NCBI GenBank assembly: GCA_030544215.1
Contig: JARZZO010000013.1
Location: 25,713,229 to 25,777,228, forward strand
DNA: 64,000 nucleotides
Direction: 5' to 3'
Source of the DNA: Zantedeschia hybrid cultivar
Taxonomy: Eukaryota > Streptophyta > Magnoliopsida > Alismatales > Araceae
Shown: in pieces, positions 43,800 through 53,512 of the stretch
Layout of the letters: each line of letters opens with the position of its first letter
Numbering within the stretch: the stretch's first letter is position 1
Program-made: the position numbers and the translations under genes
The notes under the pieces: generated by a model
What the model was told of the DNA's origin: nothing
Seen by the model: only the letters and a program-made list of their open reading frames with translations
The model's database searches: none

Positions 43800-44054
43800 C
43801 TGAATTGGATTTTCTAAAAACTGAGGGATTAAAGAGTAAGAAAAGCATCTATCAGCTAAGTCCTGGAGGTATCTAACTGGAATTCGCCTACCCTTAGACT
43901 TCCTAGACTTCCTAACTTGACTAACCTGCCTAGAACTAGACTGCTTAACTTCACTGAACTCCCTATTAACCTAATGAAGATGAAGCAGGATGGAAATCCT
44001 GGGATATAAGTGGAAATACAGGAGCATCCTCTGGAGGGGAGGGGCAGAGTAGAT
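43800..44054 (-). other. Junction between gag-pro and pol frames of B1
   Basis: The gag-pro frame ends at a TAA near 43966 (HPASSSLG then stop, in the frame starting MATNSSQILIEE). The pol frame is open from about 43969 onward (VNREFSEVKQSSSRQ). A minus-strand pyrimidine tract followed by CATTAG at about 43970 looks like a 3' splice site. Ogre elements are known to splice out an intron here. I cannot identify the donor. Confidence 0.45.
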
Positions 44055-44333
44055 CTAGGAGAGAATCTTGACCGAAAGACCCACGCAATGGGGTGTGATC
44101 GGACAAGTAAGAGGTTTCCTCAATGAGGATTTGGGAAGAATTTGTTGCCAAATTGGCGTTTTTTTTTGGGCAATAGAGGAGTTAAGCATAAAACAGGAAT
44201 GAATACAAATAGAAGGAGAATTAGATGGAGGAAGTGGCACCAAGGCCAAAGGGTTAGGGGGATCATACAGCAGTATGTCCCAGATTAAATCATACATCCT
44301 CTCTAGATCGAGAGGAAGTGGTGGAATGAGGTC
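44055..44333 (-). pseudogene. B1 gag-pro frame beyond a stop codon
   Basis: Same frame as the large gag-pro ORF, continued past TAG at 44334-44336: MYDLIWDILLYDPPNPLALVPLPPSNSP. The E copy has Arg at the stop and reads through, so the stop is a B1-specific mutation. Its role is unknown. Confidence 0.65.
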
Positions 44334-46634
44334 CTAAGGGGACAGAGTAATCATAACGGGCGGAGCCTGTGGAATATCTTCAATAATGACCCGCGACCAA
44401 GTCGGGGTCAGGAGCAATGTGCGAAACAAAGTATGGATCATGAAAACATGAGAAGGATATGTCCCCCTCCAGAGCAGATCCGTGGTGTAGCCAGCTTCAT
44501 AGGGGTCATCTGGCTCCCCTTCATCGGTCTCTTCCGACAGCAATATCCGTTTGTCAAAGATAGCCCCGAGACTTTCGATCAGCTCATCAATCTGTGGCGG
44601 CCACTTGGGTTCTGCAGGATCTAAAAACAGTCTGTTCAGTGCAATGTAGAGGTCTCTCAGATCGAACCACCTGTACCATTCACATTCAGGATCATGAAAT
44701 TTTCTCCTCTTCATAGGCCGCAGAGCCTCCAAGGACTGGTACGTGAGTAGTTCCGAGCAATGCCTAGCCAAGTCTCTCCCATATATATCATGGAAGTCAA
44801 AACACGAAGTAATGACCACCGTGTTGTCATGGCTAATTATGGGCCCCTTTACAAAATGTGTATACAAGGTCCATGTTAGGGGATCCCGGCCTTCCTTGGG
44901 CGGTGTAGACATTGTCTCCCAGACTTTCTGACCTTCTTCATTCTCTGCTTGCTGAACAAGATCTTGTTTCAGTTTTCTTGGCCTATAGCCCAGGCCGCTT
45001 CCAGGTGCTCCTCGGTGATCTTTGACTGGAGTGGTCCTGCCTTGCAATTGTGTGCCCAGACCTCTTCTAGGCTGATAACCGCTCTTCATCATAATTCTCC
45101 ATCCTGGGGTACTCATGCACTTTCCCCTTTTTATGGCATTTAACGGGTAAGGAGAAATAGTGGCAGTTTTCAGCGGATCAGCCACTGGATGGTACACCTG
45201 TAATACCGACAGAAAAGATTGTCGGCCAGGTAAAGAAGCAGGTTTGATATTCAAGGAATGAGCAGCAGCAAGGATCGGCATGCTCGTAACCTTAATGATT
45301 CGTCCTTTAAAGGGAAATTTGAGGCATTGGTGATTTGTGGAGGGAATCGCCTTGAGAGTTTTTATGTAAGGACGACCCAAAATGGCATTCAAAGAAGGGT
45401 CGATTTCAAGAATGTGAAATTCGACCTCTGCATGACTTACATGGCCTAGCTCTACTTTCAAATAAACCATTCTCAGAGGGGAACGGGTGGAGTTATCATA
45501 TGCTGTCACAGAGATGGGGCTAGGCAGCCATTTTTCTTTGGGCACACCGCACAGCTCCAGGGTCTTCGGAGGTAAGACATTGATTGAAGCCCCTGTGTCA
45601 ACCAGGCATGCATCCACGGCCTTCTTGCAGATGTTGACCGTGATGCTCAGAGCCATGCTTCTGGCTGCCGGCGGTGCTAGTTCCGATGTATGAAATGTAA
45701 TGGAGGGCTGATCCCCCTGAGGAACTAATAGTGCTGCAATCTTTTCCACCGGCACGTCCTCGTTGACCATCACCTTCTGCAAATATTCCATCAAAGCTTC
45801 TTGGTGACTCTTCGATCTTTTGATCAGTTCAAGCACGGAGATCCGTACTGGTGTTCGATCCAGATGTTTCAACAAATCATATTGAGTGCCTGGTGCACTC
45901 TCTTCATTGTGTGCTTCCTCTGGCGGCTGTGATGGGCCGTCTCTAACTGTTGACTGAGGAAAGACTTTATTGAAAATTCTTCCACTCCGGAGCGCATGTT
46001 CCTCAACCGTGGAAGGTCCGGGTGACACTTTGAGTATCGCAGAGTTGGGTGGTGTAGGTGATGTGGGGTGTTGGTATGTAGGTGATGGCGTGGGGTTAGG
46101 TGGTGGTGGCGTGGTGCGGATTAAAGGTCTAGACGGTTGGATGGTGGATGGGTAAGTGATTGGGGTGGATGAAGTGGGAAATGGTACGCGTAGTAGCGGT
46201 CTGGATGGTTGGATGGTGTCTGGGTAGGTGGTAGTGGTAGCTGGTGAAGTAGGAAATGGTACACGTAGTAGTGGTCTGGATGGTAGGAGGGGCGCGTAAT
46301 TGGTTTGCGGTGGGTTATATGGTGGAGGTGTAGGAGTGTGGGGCGTAATGGGCTTGAGGAAAGCAGGTGGTGGTAGTGGGTTATTGGGTACGGGTGAGTG
46401 ATACGCGGGTGTCGGTAGAGGGGTGATGGTAATGGGCTGTGGTCTGGGTATGTGGATGGTGCGGCGTGGTGGTTGTTCTGCGGTACTCGGAATATGACCC
46501 GTTGAATAAAGAGAGGAAGAGTCCTCTATTCTCCACTGTTGCCCACAGTCAGCCTCAGACTGGCTGTTTGTCAGAATAGGGGCAACTTGGTTTTGATTTT
46601 GGTGCTCCGGGAGCGGGTTCTGCACTATGCCCAT
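44334..46634 (-). CDS. gag-pro: B1 Gag C-terminus, protease, G-patch and uncharacterised domain
   Basis: This is a 766-codon open frame. Residues 1-210 are a proline-rich linker with a repeated motif (IQPSRPLLRVPFPTS). The aspartic protease follows, with an intact active site VDTGASINVLPP at about residue 345 and the end AILGRPYIKTLKAIP. A G-patch lies at about 510-550 (GWRIMMKSGYQPRRGLG, GSGLGYRP). The last 180 residues (WTLYTHFVKGPIISHDNTVV, CEWYRWFDLRDLYIALNRLF, ILLSEETDEGEPDDPYEAGY) match no family I know but are conserved in E. Gag is cut by the element protease during particle maturation. The frame continues upstream to 47510 with stops. Confidence 0.87.
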   Translation of the reverse strand: MGIVQNPLPEHQNQNQVAPILTNSQSEADCGQQWRIEDSSSLYSTGHIPSTAEQPPRRTIHIPRPQPITITPLPTPAYHSPVPNNPLPPPAFLKPITPHTPTPPPYNPPQTNYAPLLPSRPLLRVPFPTSPATTTTYPDTIQPSRPLLRVPFPTSSTPITYPSTIQPSRPLIRTTPPPPNPTPSPTYQHPTSPTPPNSAILKVSPGPSTVEEHALRSGRIFNKVFPQSTVRDGPSQPPEEAHNEESAPGTQYDLLKHLDRTPVRISVLELIKRSKSHQEALMEYLQKVMVNEDVPVEKIAALLVPQGDQPSITFHTSELAPPAARSMALSITVNICKKAVDACLVDTGASINVLPPKTLELCGVPKEKWLPSPISVTAYDNSTRSPLRMVYLKVELGHVSHAEVEFHILEIDPSLNAILGRPYIKTLKAIPSTNHQCLKFPFKGRIIKVTSMPILAAAHSLNIKPASLPGRQSFLSVLQVYHPVADPLKTATISPYPLNAIKRGKCMSTPGWRIMMKSGYQPRRGLGTQLQGRTTPVKDHRGAPGSGLGYRPRKLKQDLVQQAENEEGQKVWETMSTPPKEGRDPLTWTLYTHFVKGPIISHDNTVVITSCFDFHDIYGRDLARHCSELLTYQSLEALRPMKRRKFHDPECEWYRWFDLRDLYIALNRLFLDPAEPKWPPQIDELIESLGAIFDKRILLSEETDEGEPDDPYEAGYTTDLLWRGTYPSHVFMIHTLFRTLLLTPTWSRVIIEDIPQAPPVMITLSP

Positions 46635-47710
46635 GTTTGGTGGTGGTGCTGCTTGTGCTGGTGCTCTCGCTTACTGCTGCTGCTGTGGTCTTCTTGCCTT
46701 CAGGGAAGATATGTTTTTTTTCATTTCTTCCCAGTCTATGCCGTCCTGTTCGTTGAGATCATGAATATAATCTCTAAATTGGAAGTATGTGTCAATAGTA
46801 TGCCCAGGTTGCCTATGGAAATAGCAATACCTAGACGTGTCGGCATTCTGAGGCCAAACTGCCTTTTCCCTTGGCAGGACTAAGGCATTAGCTACCATTA
46901 GAGCACTAAAAATGTCTGCCAAAGATTCTGGGAGGACTGGGTATTCTGCCCTCTTTGGGCCTGGAGGTCTTCTCTGCTGATTGTAGTCAGTAGGAGGAGG
47001 GACATTATGATACGCCGGTGGTGCGCGCGGCTGATACTACTGCTGTTGCTGGTACTGCTATTGTTGTGGCTGCTGGTACTGCAATTGCCGTTGTGGCGGC
47101 TGCTGTGGCTGTTGTAGTTGCTGTTGCTGGTTCGGCTGCTGGGGCCGCTGATATTGGGGCTGCTGATACTAAGGGTTCGGCTGCTGCCTATATCCCTGCT
47201 GGTTCGGCTGCGGTGGCCTCTGATACTGTTGCTGACTCCTCACAAACTGAGGTGAGTTGTTGTTCATGCTGCTGACTTGCTCATGAGAGAGCGTGCCCTC
47301 AGTAGTTGGACCTGTGCTGGGAGCATTTGGCACTGCAGGCTTCCGAGGTGGAGGCCTGCTAGGTCTGTGAGGATCAAAGACGCTAGAAAACGTAGCGTCC
47401 TTGAAGGCATTCTGACAGTACCGTGCTCTTTCATAGAGCTCTGCCATGCTGGTCAGATTGTTCAGGGAGAGGACTAGTTTGAACTGAGGCGTAGCGTTGG
47501 AAATGAGCATCTTTACTTGCGGACATTCCCATCATGTCGAAACGGAATGGGGATAGAATTACGGGAGGCATCAGCATCTCTCCCTCTCTCATAATTGTAA
47601 TCAGAATCGCGAGGGGCATTAGCATCTCTCTCGTAGTTGACAATGGCATCTGGAGCCATACTCAAGTCCCTGCCCGATCGGAGCAGCATGATGTTAGATT
47701 CTTTTTTCAA
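46635..47710 (-). pseudogene. gag: B1 gag N-terminal part, deleted and broken
   Basis: Fragments in gag order: an N-terminus (47513-47710, MLLRSGRDLSMAPDAI), the end of capsid (47169-47510, MLISNATPQFKLVLSLNNL), a glutamine-rich stretch of CAG/CTG repeats (about 47030-47240) and a knuckle-like CYFHRQPGHTIDTY at 46671-46922. Compared with E, exactly 1000 bp are missing at 47520/47521, removing the N-terminal linker and most of capsid and shifting the frame. In the knuckle the last Cys is Tyr, whereas E keeps Cys. B1 therefore cannot make a normal Gag. Confidence 0.8.
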
Positions 47711-48178
47711 GGATTGGCAAACAAGTTGTACAGAGATTTAAACAAACAAGTGGATGTTTAGCGTGATTTTAAGATTCCTTGTTGAGTTATTTAGATTTAA
47801 TTAAACCACAAATTCGCTCAAGGGATGGGATCTTAGTTTCAATTCAATATCCACGGTTATTCTCTATGGCTTTCTCTCACAACGTTTATGGAATCTAACC
47901 GGGACTTCAACTGGTACAACCAGCCCGATGATCAAGGAGGAGTACCTTGATTTTGGGGACTTACGGAGGCCTCAACGCCAACTTCTCTAGTCTGATCAAG
48001 GGACCGACCCAATCAGAGAGAGTTGATGACGTCAAGTAGAGTGTTCCTAAGAAAAGGAGGGTATTAGCCTCAATGCATATGACCTGCAGCCTAGATGGCC
48101 TCTAATGCTTAATACATAATGGGTAATTAGCACACAGATCACAAAAATCTGAGAACTGGAGAAGAAATAAGAAACTGT

Positions 48179-48330
48179 CTGAATCGCGTCGAGAGCAGTC
48201 GACGCTATTCAAACAAAATCTTAATTTTTTGCAGAAGCTCAGATTGCAGACAACAGAGAAATAAGACTGAAAGGCGTCTAGGTGTAACGACGCAGTTTGA
48301 AATGCGTCGCTTATCCTGGACGCTTTTCAA
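48179..48330. repeat. Three dyads in the B1 leader
   Basis: One single unit (CTGAATCGCGTC, GAGAGCAGTC, GACGCTATTCAA) and one overlapping pair, all with ten-base spacing. E has the same three in the same order with different spacers. Confidence 0.87.
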
Positions 48331-48595
48331 GTCGCAGGTTCAATTTTCAAGGAGGAATTTCTGGATTGATTCTTCCTCAAATAGGATAAAAATAGTAAAT
48401 AATCAGCTCATGCAAGATTTTTTTTAGTTTCATATTTTGACAGGATGATTTTACCAACTAAACAACTAAGATATCAATTAATTACACAACATTTCATCAC
48501 AAAAAGCAGCTTTTCAACTAATCAACGGGGAGGGCAAGATCTTGCCACTGGGGTGTGCACGTAGTACACGTGGGAAATTAACTAAACTAAAAACA

Positions 48596-48611
48596 CTCAC
48601 CAATTGGTGAG
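48596..48611. repeat. 16-bp perfect palindrome in B1 leader
   Basis: CTCACCAATTGGTGAG lies 86 bases from the primer site in transcript direction. E has CTCACCGATCGGTGAG, so the two centre positions changed together. A following small stem, GTGTC..GACAC, is also present. It resembles a retroviral dimer-initiation palindrome (inference). Confidence 0.8.
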
Positions 48612-48696
48612 GACGTGTCGAGAGACACAAGTGGTGCACCGTGGGTGCCCGATTGATAACAGCAAGAACAAAAGAACTAAAAGATGGCGAGACCAA

Positions 48697-48714
48697 GTCC
48701 CACTGTGATCGCCA
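48697..48714 (-). other. Primer-binding site of B1, tRNA-Arg-like
   Basis: The minus strand reads TGGCGATCACAGTGGGAC, seven bases from the LTR. The tRNA assignment is from memory of plant tRNA-Arg 3' ends and agrees with Ogre/Tat elements. Confidence 0.78.
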
Positions 48715-49172
48715 AAAAAGCTGTGAGTGCTTAAAATGAGTGTGTGATTATCATGAAAGTTCTATGTTGTTTAAGTGCAAAATAAACCTATTAAAAAGAA
48801 ACTAAGTGAAGTGATCGCCAGAAACTTTTGACTTAAAAGTTCCAAAAGAAAGAGTTTGATCGCCTACCTGTTTGAACGTAGGAGATGTTGAGCTCTTGAT
48901 TCCCCTCCTTCAGCCGGCTGAAGAAAGAGAGCCCTTTCTTGTCTTTTGTTCTTGCTGTGATTGTTGTTGAGGATCGTCCAGAGTTCTTGTGATTTGCTTG
49001 TTGATTTCCTCCCCTTTTTGACTCTCTTCTGGAAACAGCAGCACTTCGGCGTTTGGACGTCGTTGCTTCGATCTTCAATTCGATATCGCCTCAATTCTAA
49101 CTCTAATTCAACTCTGATTCTAATTTTTTTCTAACTTTTTTTCTCTCTCCCTCACCCATTCAAGATGTAAGG

Positions 49173-49180
49173 TATTTATA
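49173..49180 (-). promoter_or_regulatory. TATA box of the B1 LTR promoter
   Basis: The minus strand reads CTATAAATACC. The same box occurs in the other Tat LTRs at 32084-32091, 54837-54844 and 56771-56778, about 100-155 bases from the nearest dyad. Confidence 0.75.
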
Positions 49181-49279
49181 GACTTCTTCTGCGTTCGCGG
49201 ATTTACATGGAAAAATTTGGGATTTATCCATCTTAACCAACAGATAAATACAGATTAATTCATCTTTATCTGTAATTAT

Positions 49280-49578
49280 CTAAAACGCATCCACCACGGA
49301 TGACGCCTTTCAGATTGATTAAGATAAAGATAAACATCCGGGAAAAACTTATCTTTATCTGTATTAGCTAAAACGCGTCTACATGTATAGACGTCTTTTA
49401 CACTAATTAAGATAAGGATAAACATCCGGAAGAGAAGTAGAAATAGCTTAGGAAACCTAAAACGCGTCATGTCTTACAGACGCCTTTTAGCTAATTAATC
49501 AATTGATTAAAATTCAAATTTAAACGTTAAAATAAGAATAAACTCTAAATGGCGTCCACATTGGTAGACGTCTTTTAG
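49280..49578. repeat. Four 34-bp dyads in B1 5' LTR (U3)
   Basis: Same four units as the 3' LTR. One half-site differs (CGCATC for CGCGTC). They start 100 bases upstream of the TATA box. Confidence 0.88.
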
Positions 49579-49855
49579 ACTTCTTCATATTTCAACTGAA
49601 ATTTGAGTTAAAATCAATTTAATTGATTAAGTTAAATATGTCTGTTAAACCCGACACTCAAAAAGATCAATAAAAATTAATCAATGATTAAATATCAGAC
49701 CATTCTGAGGCATTATTATATGATATGAAATTTATTCGAAATGACGTCAAAATTAGCGTGTCTACAACAGGGCCTAGCTCCACCTTCAAATATACCATTC
49801 CCAGATGGGAACGGGTGGAGTTATCATATGTTGTCATAGAGATAGGGCTAGGCAG

Positions 49856-51064
49856 TCATTTTCCCTTGGGCACACCGCACAATTCCAGGGTCTTCGGAGG
49901 TAAAACATTGATCGAAGCCCCTGTGTCAACCAGACATGCATCCACTGCCTTTTTGCAGATATTAACCGTAATGCTTAAAGCCATGCTCCTGGCTGCTGGC
50001 GGTGCTAGTTCTGAGATATGGAATGAGATAGAGGGCTGATCCCCCTGAGGAACTAGTAGAGCGGCAATCTTCTCTACCGGCACGTCTTCGTTGACCATCA
50101 CCTTTTGTAAATACTCCATCAGAGCCTCTTGATGGGTCTTCGATCTTTTTATCGGTTCGAGCATAGAGATTCGTGCCGGTGTTCGGTCCAGATGTTTCAA
50201 CAAATCATATTGAGTGCCTGGTGCGCTCTCATCATTGTGTGCTTCCTCCGACGGCTGTGATGGGCCGTCTCTGACTGTTGACTGAGGAAAGACTTTGTTG
50301 AAAATTCTCCCACTCCGGAGTGCATGTTCCTCAGTTGTGGAAGGGCCGGGTGATAGCTTGAGCACCGCAGGGTTAATGGATGGTGCGGATGGTGTGGAGT
50401 GTTGGTATACAGGTGATGGCGTGGGGTTAGTTGGTGGTGGCGTGGTACGGATGAGAGGCCTATATGGTTGGATGGTGGAAGGGTAAGTGATTGGTGCGGA
50501 TGAAGTGGGGAATGGCATGCGTAGTAGAGGTTTAGAAGGTTGGATGGGATTTGGGTACGCGGTAGTGGTAGTGGGTGATGTAGGGAATGGTACACGTAGT
50601 AGTGGTTTGAATGGCATAAGGGGTGCGTAATTGGCTTGTGGGGGGTTGTTCAATGGAGGCATAGTGGCGTGAGGTGTAATGGGTTTGAGGAAGGTGGGTG
50701 GTGGTAATGGGTTAGTGGGTGCGGGTGAGTGATATGCGGGTGTGGGTATAGGGGTGATGGTAATGGGTTGTGGTCTAGGTATATGGATGGTGCGGCGTGG
50801 TGGTTGCTCTGCGGTGCTTGGAATGTGACCCGTTGAATAAATAGAGGAAGAGTCCTCTATCCTCCACTGTTGCCCTCGGTTAGCCTCAGACCGGCTACTT
50901 GTCAAAATAGGGGCAACTTGGTTCTGGTTCTGGTGCTCCGGAAGTGGGTTTTGCACTATACCCATGTTTGGCGGCGCTGCTACCTGCACTGGTCCTCTTG
51001 GTTGCTGCTGCTGCTGCTGTTGAGGTGGTCTCCTCGCCTTCAAGGCGGATATGTACTTCTTCAT
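49856..51064 (-). pseudogene. gag-pro: Element E Gag C-terminus and protease start
   Basis: A 402-codon frame parallels B1: glutamine-rich start, proline-rich repeats, then protease with intact DTGASINVLPP at about residue 380. A stop (TGA for the Trp that B1 keeps as VPKEKWLP) ends it at 49856, and B1 is inserted about 85 bases further on. The rest of the protease is at 31.6 kb. Confidence 0.82.
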
Positions 51065-51481
51065 CTCTTCTCAGTCTATGCCTCCTTGCTCGTTGAGATC
51101 ATGTATATAATCTCAGAATTGGAAGCAAGTGTCTATTGTGTGTCCAAGTTGTCTGTGGAAGTAACAATACCTGGAAGTATCGGCATTTTGGGGCCAGATT
51201 GCCTTCTCTCTTGGCAGGACCAAGGCATTGGCTGCCATTAAAGTACTGAAAATGTATGCTAAAGACTCTGGGAGGATTGGGTACTCTGCCCTCTTCGGGC
51301 CTAGGGGTCTTCTTTGCTGGTTGTAATCAGCAGGAGGAGGGACATTGTGATATGCCGGCAGTGCGCGCGGCTGGTACTGTTGCTGTTGCTGGTATTGCTG
51401 TTGTGGAGACTGATACTGTAACTACCGTTGTCGCTGCTGCTATGGCTCCTGTTGTTGTTGCTGGTTCGGCTGCTGAGGCCG
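51065..51481 (-). pseudogene. gag: Element E Gag glutamine-rich and knuckle region
   Basis: Same frame as its neighbours, with several stops, many at CAG-rich glutamine codons (CAG to TAG). A knuckle-like CYFHRQLGHTIDTC (C-x2-H-x4-H-x4-C) is followed by the broken DYIHDLNEQ segment. Confidence 0.7.
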
Positions 51482-52324
51482 CTAATACTGGGGCTGCTGA
51501 TACTGTGGATTCGGCTGCTGCTGTCTATAACCCTGCTGGTTTGGCTGTTGTGGCCGTTGGTACTGAGGCTGCTGACTCCTCACAAACTGGGGCGAGTTGT
51601 TGTTCATACTGCTAACTTGCTCATGAGAGAGCGTGCCCTCAATAGTTGGACCTGTGCTAGGGGAATTCGACACTGCAGGCTTCTGAGGTGAAGGCCTGCT
51701 AGGTCGGTGAGGATCAAAGACGCTAGAGAACGTAGCATCTTTGAAAGCATTCTGACAGTACCGCGCTCTTTCATAGAGCTCTGCCATGCTGGTCAGATTG
51801 TTCAGGGAGAGGACTAACTTGAACTGAGGCGTGGCGTTAGAAATTAACATTTTCACTTGCTTTGACTCAGACAAATGATCTTCCACTTTTTCCGCCATAC
51901 CCCTCCATCTGTCAGCAAAACTGACGAACTCCTCATCGAGCTTCATCTTCTCTGCTATCAGGTCAGTAATGGACAAGGAGGGGGCAACTCTATCCTGGTA
52001 TCGTTGAATGAATTTTCTTGACACGATACCGTAGTCCTCTACTTCAGCAGTTTCTAAAGAAAAGAACCATTCGAGGGCTGGTCCCTCTAAAGATCTCCTG
52101 AACAAAAAGGCCAACGACCTCTTGTCATTTTGCCAGAAGGATGACTCGTACATGAACTCCTTCAAGTGAGTAAAGGGGTTACCAGTACCGTTGTACTTTT
52201 GGTACACTGGCATCTCAGAGGGTGGCAGGTGGAACACAGGCAGGCTTGGTAAGTTGATCTCTGGTGCAGCTTTAACCCCCATCATCTTCTGGAGGTTGTT
52301 GAACTGTTCATCCATGCGCTCCAT
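51482..52324 (-). CDS. gag: Element E Gag capsid region
   Basis: A 280-codon frame contains the Tat-lineage capsid (LPSLPVFHLPPSEMPVYQKY, GPALEWFFSLETAEVEDYG, FADRWRGMAEKVEDH, MLISNATPQFKL). Then comes a glutamine-rich tail. This part is deleted from B1. One stop separates it from the N-terminal frame upstream and one from the downstream frame. It is the best Tat capsid sequence of the B/E family in the window. Confidence 0.82.
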   Translation of the reverse strand: MERMDEQFNNLQKMMGVKAAPEINLPSLPVFHLPPSEMPVYQKYNGTGNPFTHLKEFMYESSFWQNDKRSLAFLFRRSLEGPALEWFFSLETAEVEDYGIVSRKFIQRYQDRVAPSLSITDLIAEKMKLDEEFVSFADRWRGMAEKVEDHLSESKQVKMLISNATPQFKLVLSLNNLTSMAELYERARYCQNAFKDATFSSVFDPHRPSRPSPQKPAVSNSPSTGPTIEGTLSHEQVSSMNNNSPQFVRSQQPQYQRPQQPNQQGYRQQQPNPQYQQPQY

Positions 52325-52339
52325 CTTTGCCAGCAGCGC

Positions 52340-53068
52340 TTACGTGGTCGGATCAACCTGGGGAGGAGGGGGAGGTGGAGGTGCATGATAGGCATGTTGC
52401 CTAGAATATGCAGGGCAAGGAGGACAATAGAGTGGAGGTCTGGCAGAGCTTCCGCCATGCCCAAGGGCATTTTGGTAAGCAGGCGTCAACGGCCTGGCTG
52501 GTTGCCGAGAAGAGGAAAGTTGTGGCCCAGTTGGCCGAGAAGCTGAGACGTGAAGGCCTTCTATGGCCTGATGAATGAAGGAAGGAGGATGAGGAGGTTG
52601 TTGAGGAATGACAGGGGGAGCCGCAGGGTTCGGCTCAGTAGACTGCATGGGAGTATTCCCCTTCAAAATGGACTGGATCGCCTCAAACTGCTGAGGATCC
52701 AGACGGGAGGCAAGAACTCTCAAACCATTTACAAGATCCGAACGATCGGAAGACGAGGGATCATTTGGATTCATGTCTCCCTCGAAAATAGGGTTAGGAA
52801 CCACATGTACGTGCGGAGGGAGATTAGGATATTGATCGTGAGCACAATGAAGAGGGGTTGGGACATTCCCCTCATAGCGAACTGGACAAGGATGAAAATT
52901 ACGGGAGGCATCAGCATCTCCCCCGCTTTCAAAGCGGTAATCAGAGTCACGAGGGGCATTAGCATCTCCCTCGTAGTTGATTATGGCATATGGAGCCATG
53001 CTTAAATCGCTACCTGATCGAAGCAACATGATGTTAGATTTTTTCAGAGATTGACAGACAAGTTGCAC
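52340..53068 (-). CDS. gag: Element E Gag N-terminal region
   Basis: This 242-codon frame is in the same frame as the capsid frame, which starts after TAA at 52340-52342. It begins MQLVCQSLKKSNIMLLRSG; a second possible start is MLLRSGSDLSMAPYA. It is low-complexity and proline-rich (SRPTGPQLSSSRQPARPL, HAPPPPPPPQ). No known domain is visible. B1 keeps only the first part. Confidence 0.7.
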   Translation of the reverse strand: MQLVCQSLKKSNIMLLRSGSDLSMAPYAIINYEGDANAPRDSDYRFESGGDADASRNFHPCPVRYEGNVPTPLHCAHDQYPNLPPHVHVVPNPIFEGDMNPNDPSSSDRSDLVNGLRVLASRLDPQQFEAIQSILKGNTPMQSTEPNPAAPPVIPQQPPHPPSFIHQAIEGLHVSASRPTGPQLSSSRQPARPLTPAYQNALGHGGSSARPPLYCPPCPAYSRQHAYHAPPPPPPPQVDPTT

Positions 53069-53512
53069 AGAGATTAAGCAAACAAGTGGATGTTTAATGT
53101 TATTTTAGGATTCCTTGTTAGGTTATTTGGATTCAATTAAATCACAAATTCACTCAAGAGGTAGGATCCTAATTTCAGTTCAATGTCCCCAGTTATCTTC
53201 TACGGCTTTCTCTCACAACGTCATGAAAATATAACTGGGACTTCAATTGGTACAACCAGCCCGATGATCAAGGAGGAATACCTTGATTTTGGGGACTTAC
53301 GGAGGTCTTTAACGACAACCACTCTAGTCTGATCGAGGGACCGATCTAATCAGAGAGATTTGAAGACGTCAAGAAGAGTGTTCCTAAGAAGAGGAGGGTG
53401 TTAGCCTCAGTGCGTATGACATGTAGCCTGGGTGGCCTCTAATGCTTAATACATAATGGGTAATAACACACAGATCAAAAATCTGAGAACTGAAGAAGAA
53501 ATAAGAAACTGC

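Larger units (their letters stand above)
47711..48696 (-). other. Leader (5' untranslated region) of B1
   Basis: This is non-coding sequence between primer site and gag, collinear with E 53069-54031. It contains three 34-bp dyads (48179-48330) and a palindromic region near the primer site (48596-48611). Both are kept in E. Confidence 0.75.
31633..49766 (-). mobile_element. Element B1: nearly complete 18.1-kb Tat element with antisense PMD genes
   Basis: The target duplication is ACAGG at 31628-31632 and 49767-49771, lying inside E's protease gene. Both LTRs are 1045 bp and differ by roughly 20-25 bases by eye, so insertion is fairly recent. Order on the minus strand: 5' LTR, primer site, leader, gag-protease-G-patch, pol (RT, RNase H, second RNase H, integrase), then two spliced genes on the opposite strand, then the polypurine tract and 3' LTR. 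The dual RNase H, G-patch, tRNA-Arg-like primer and antisense genes place it in the Tat/Ogre lineage. It is disabled by a 1-kb gag deletion, stops and an altered RT active site. Confidence 0.93.
48722..49766 (-). repeat. 5' LTR of B1
   Basis: This LTR is 1045 bp, the same length as its partner. Promoter elements read leftwards: dyad cluster 49280-49578, then a TATA box at 49173-49180. Differences from the 3' LTR are mostly transitions. Confidence 0.93.
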
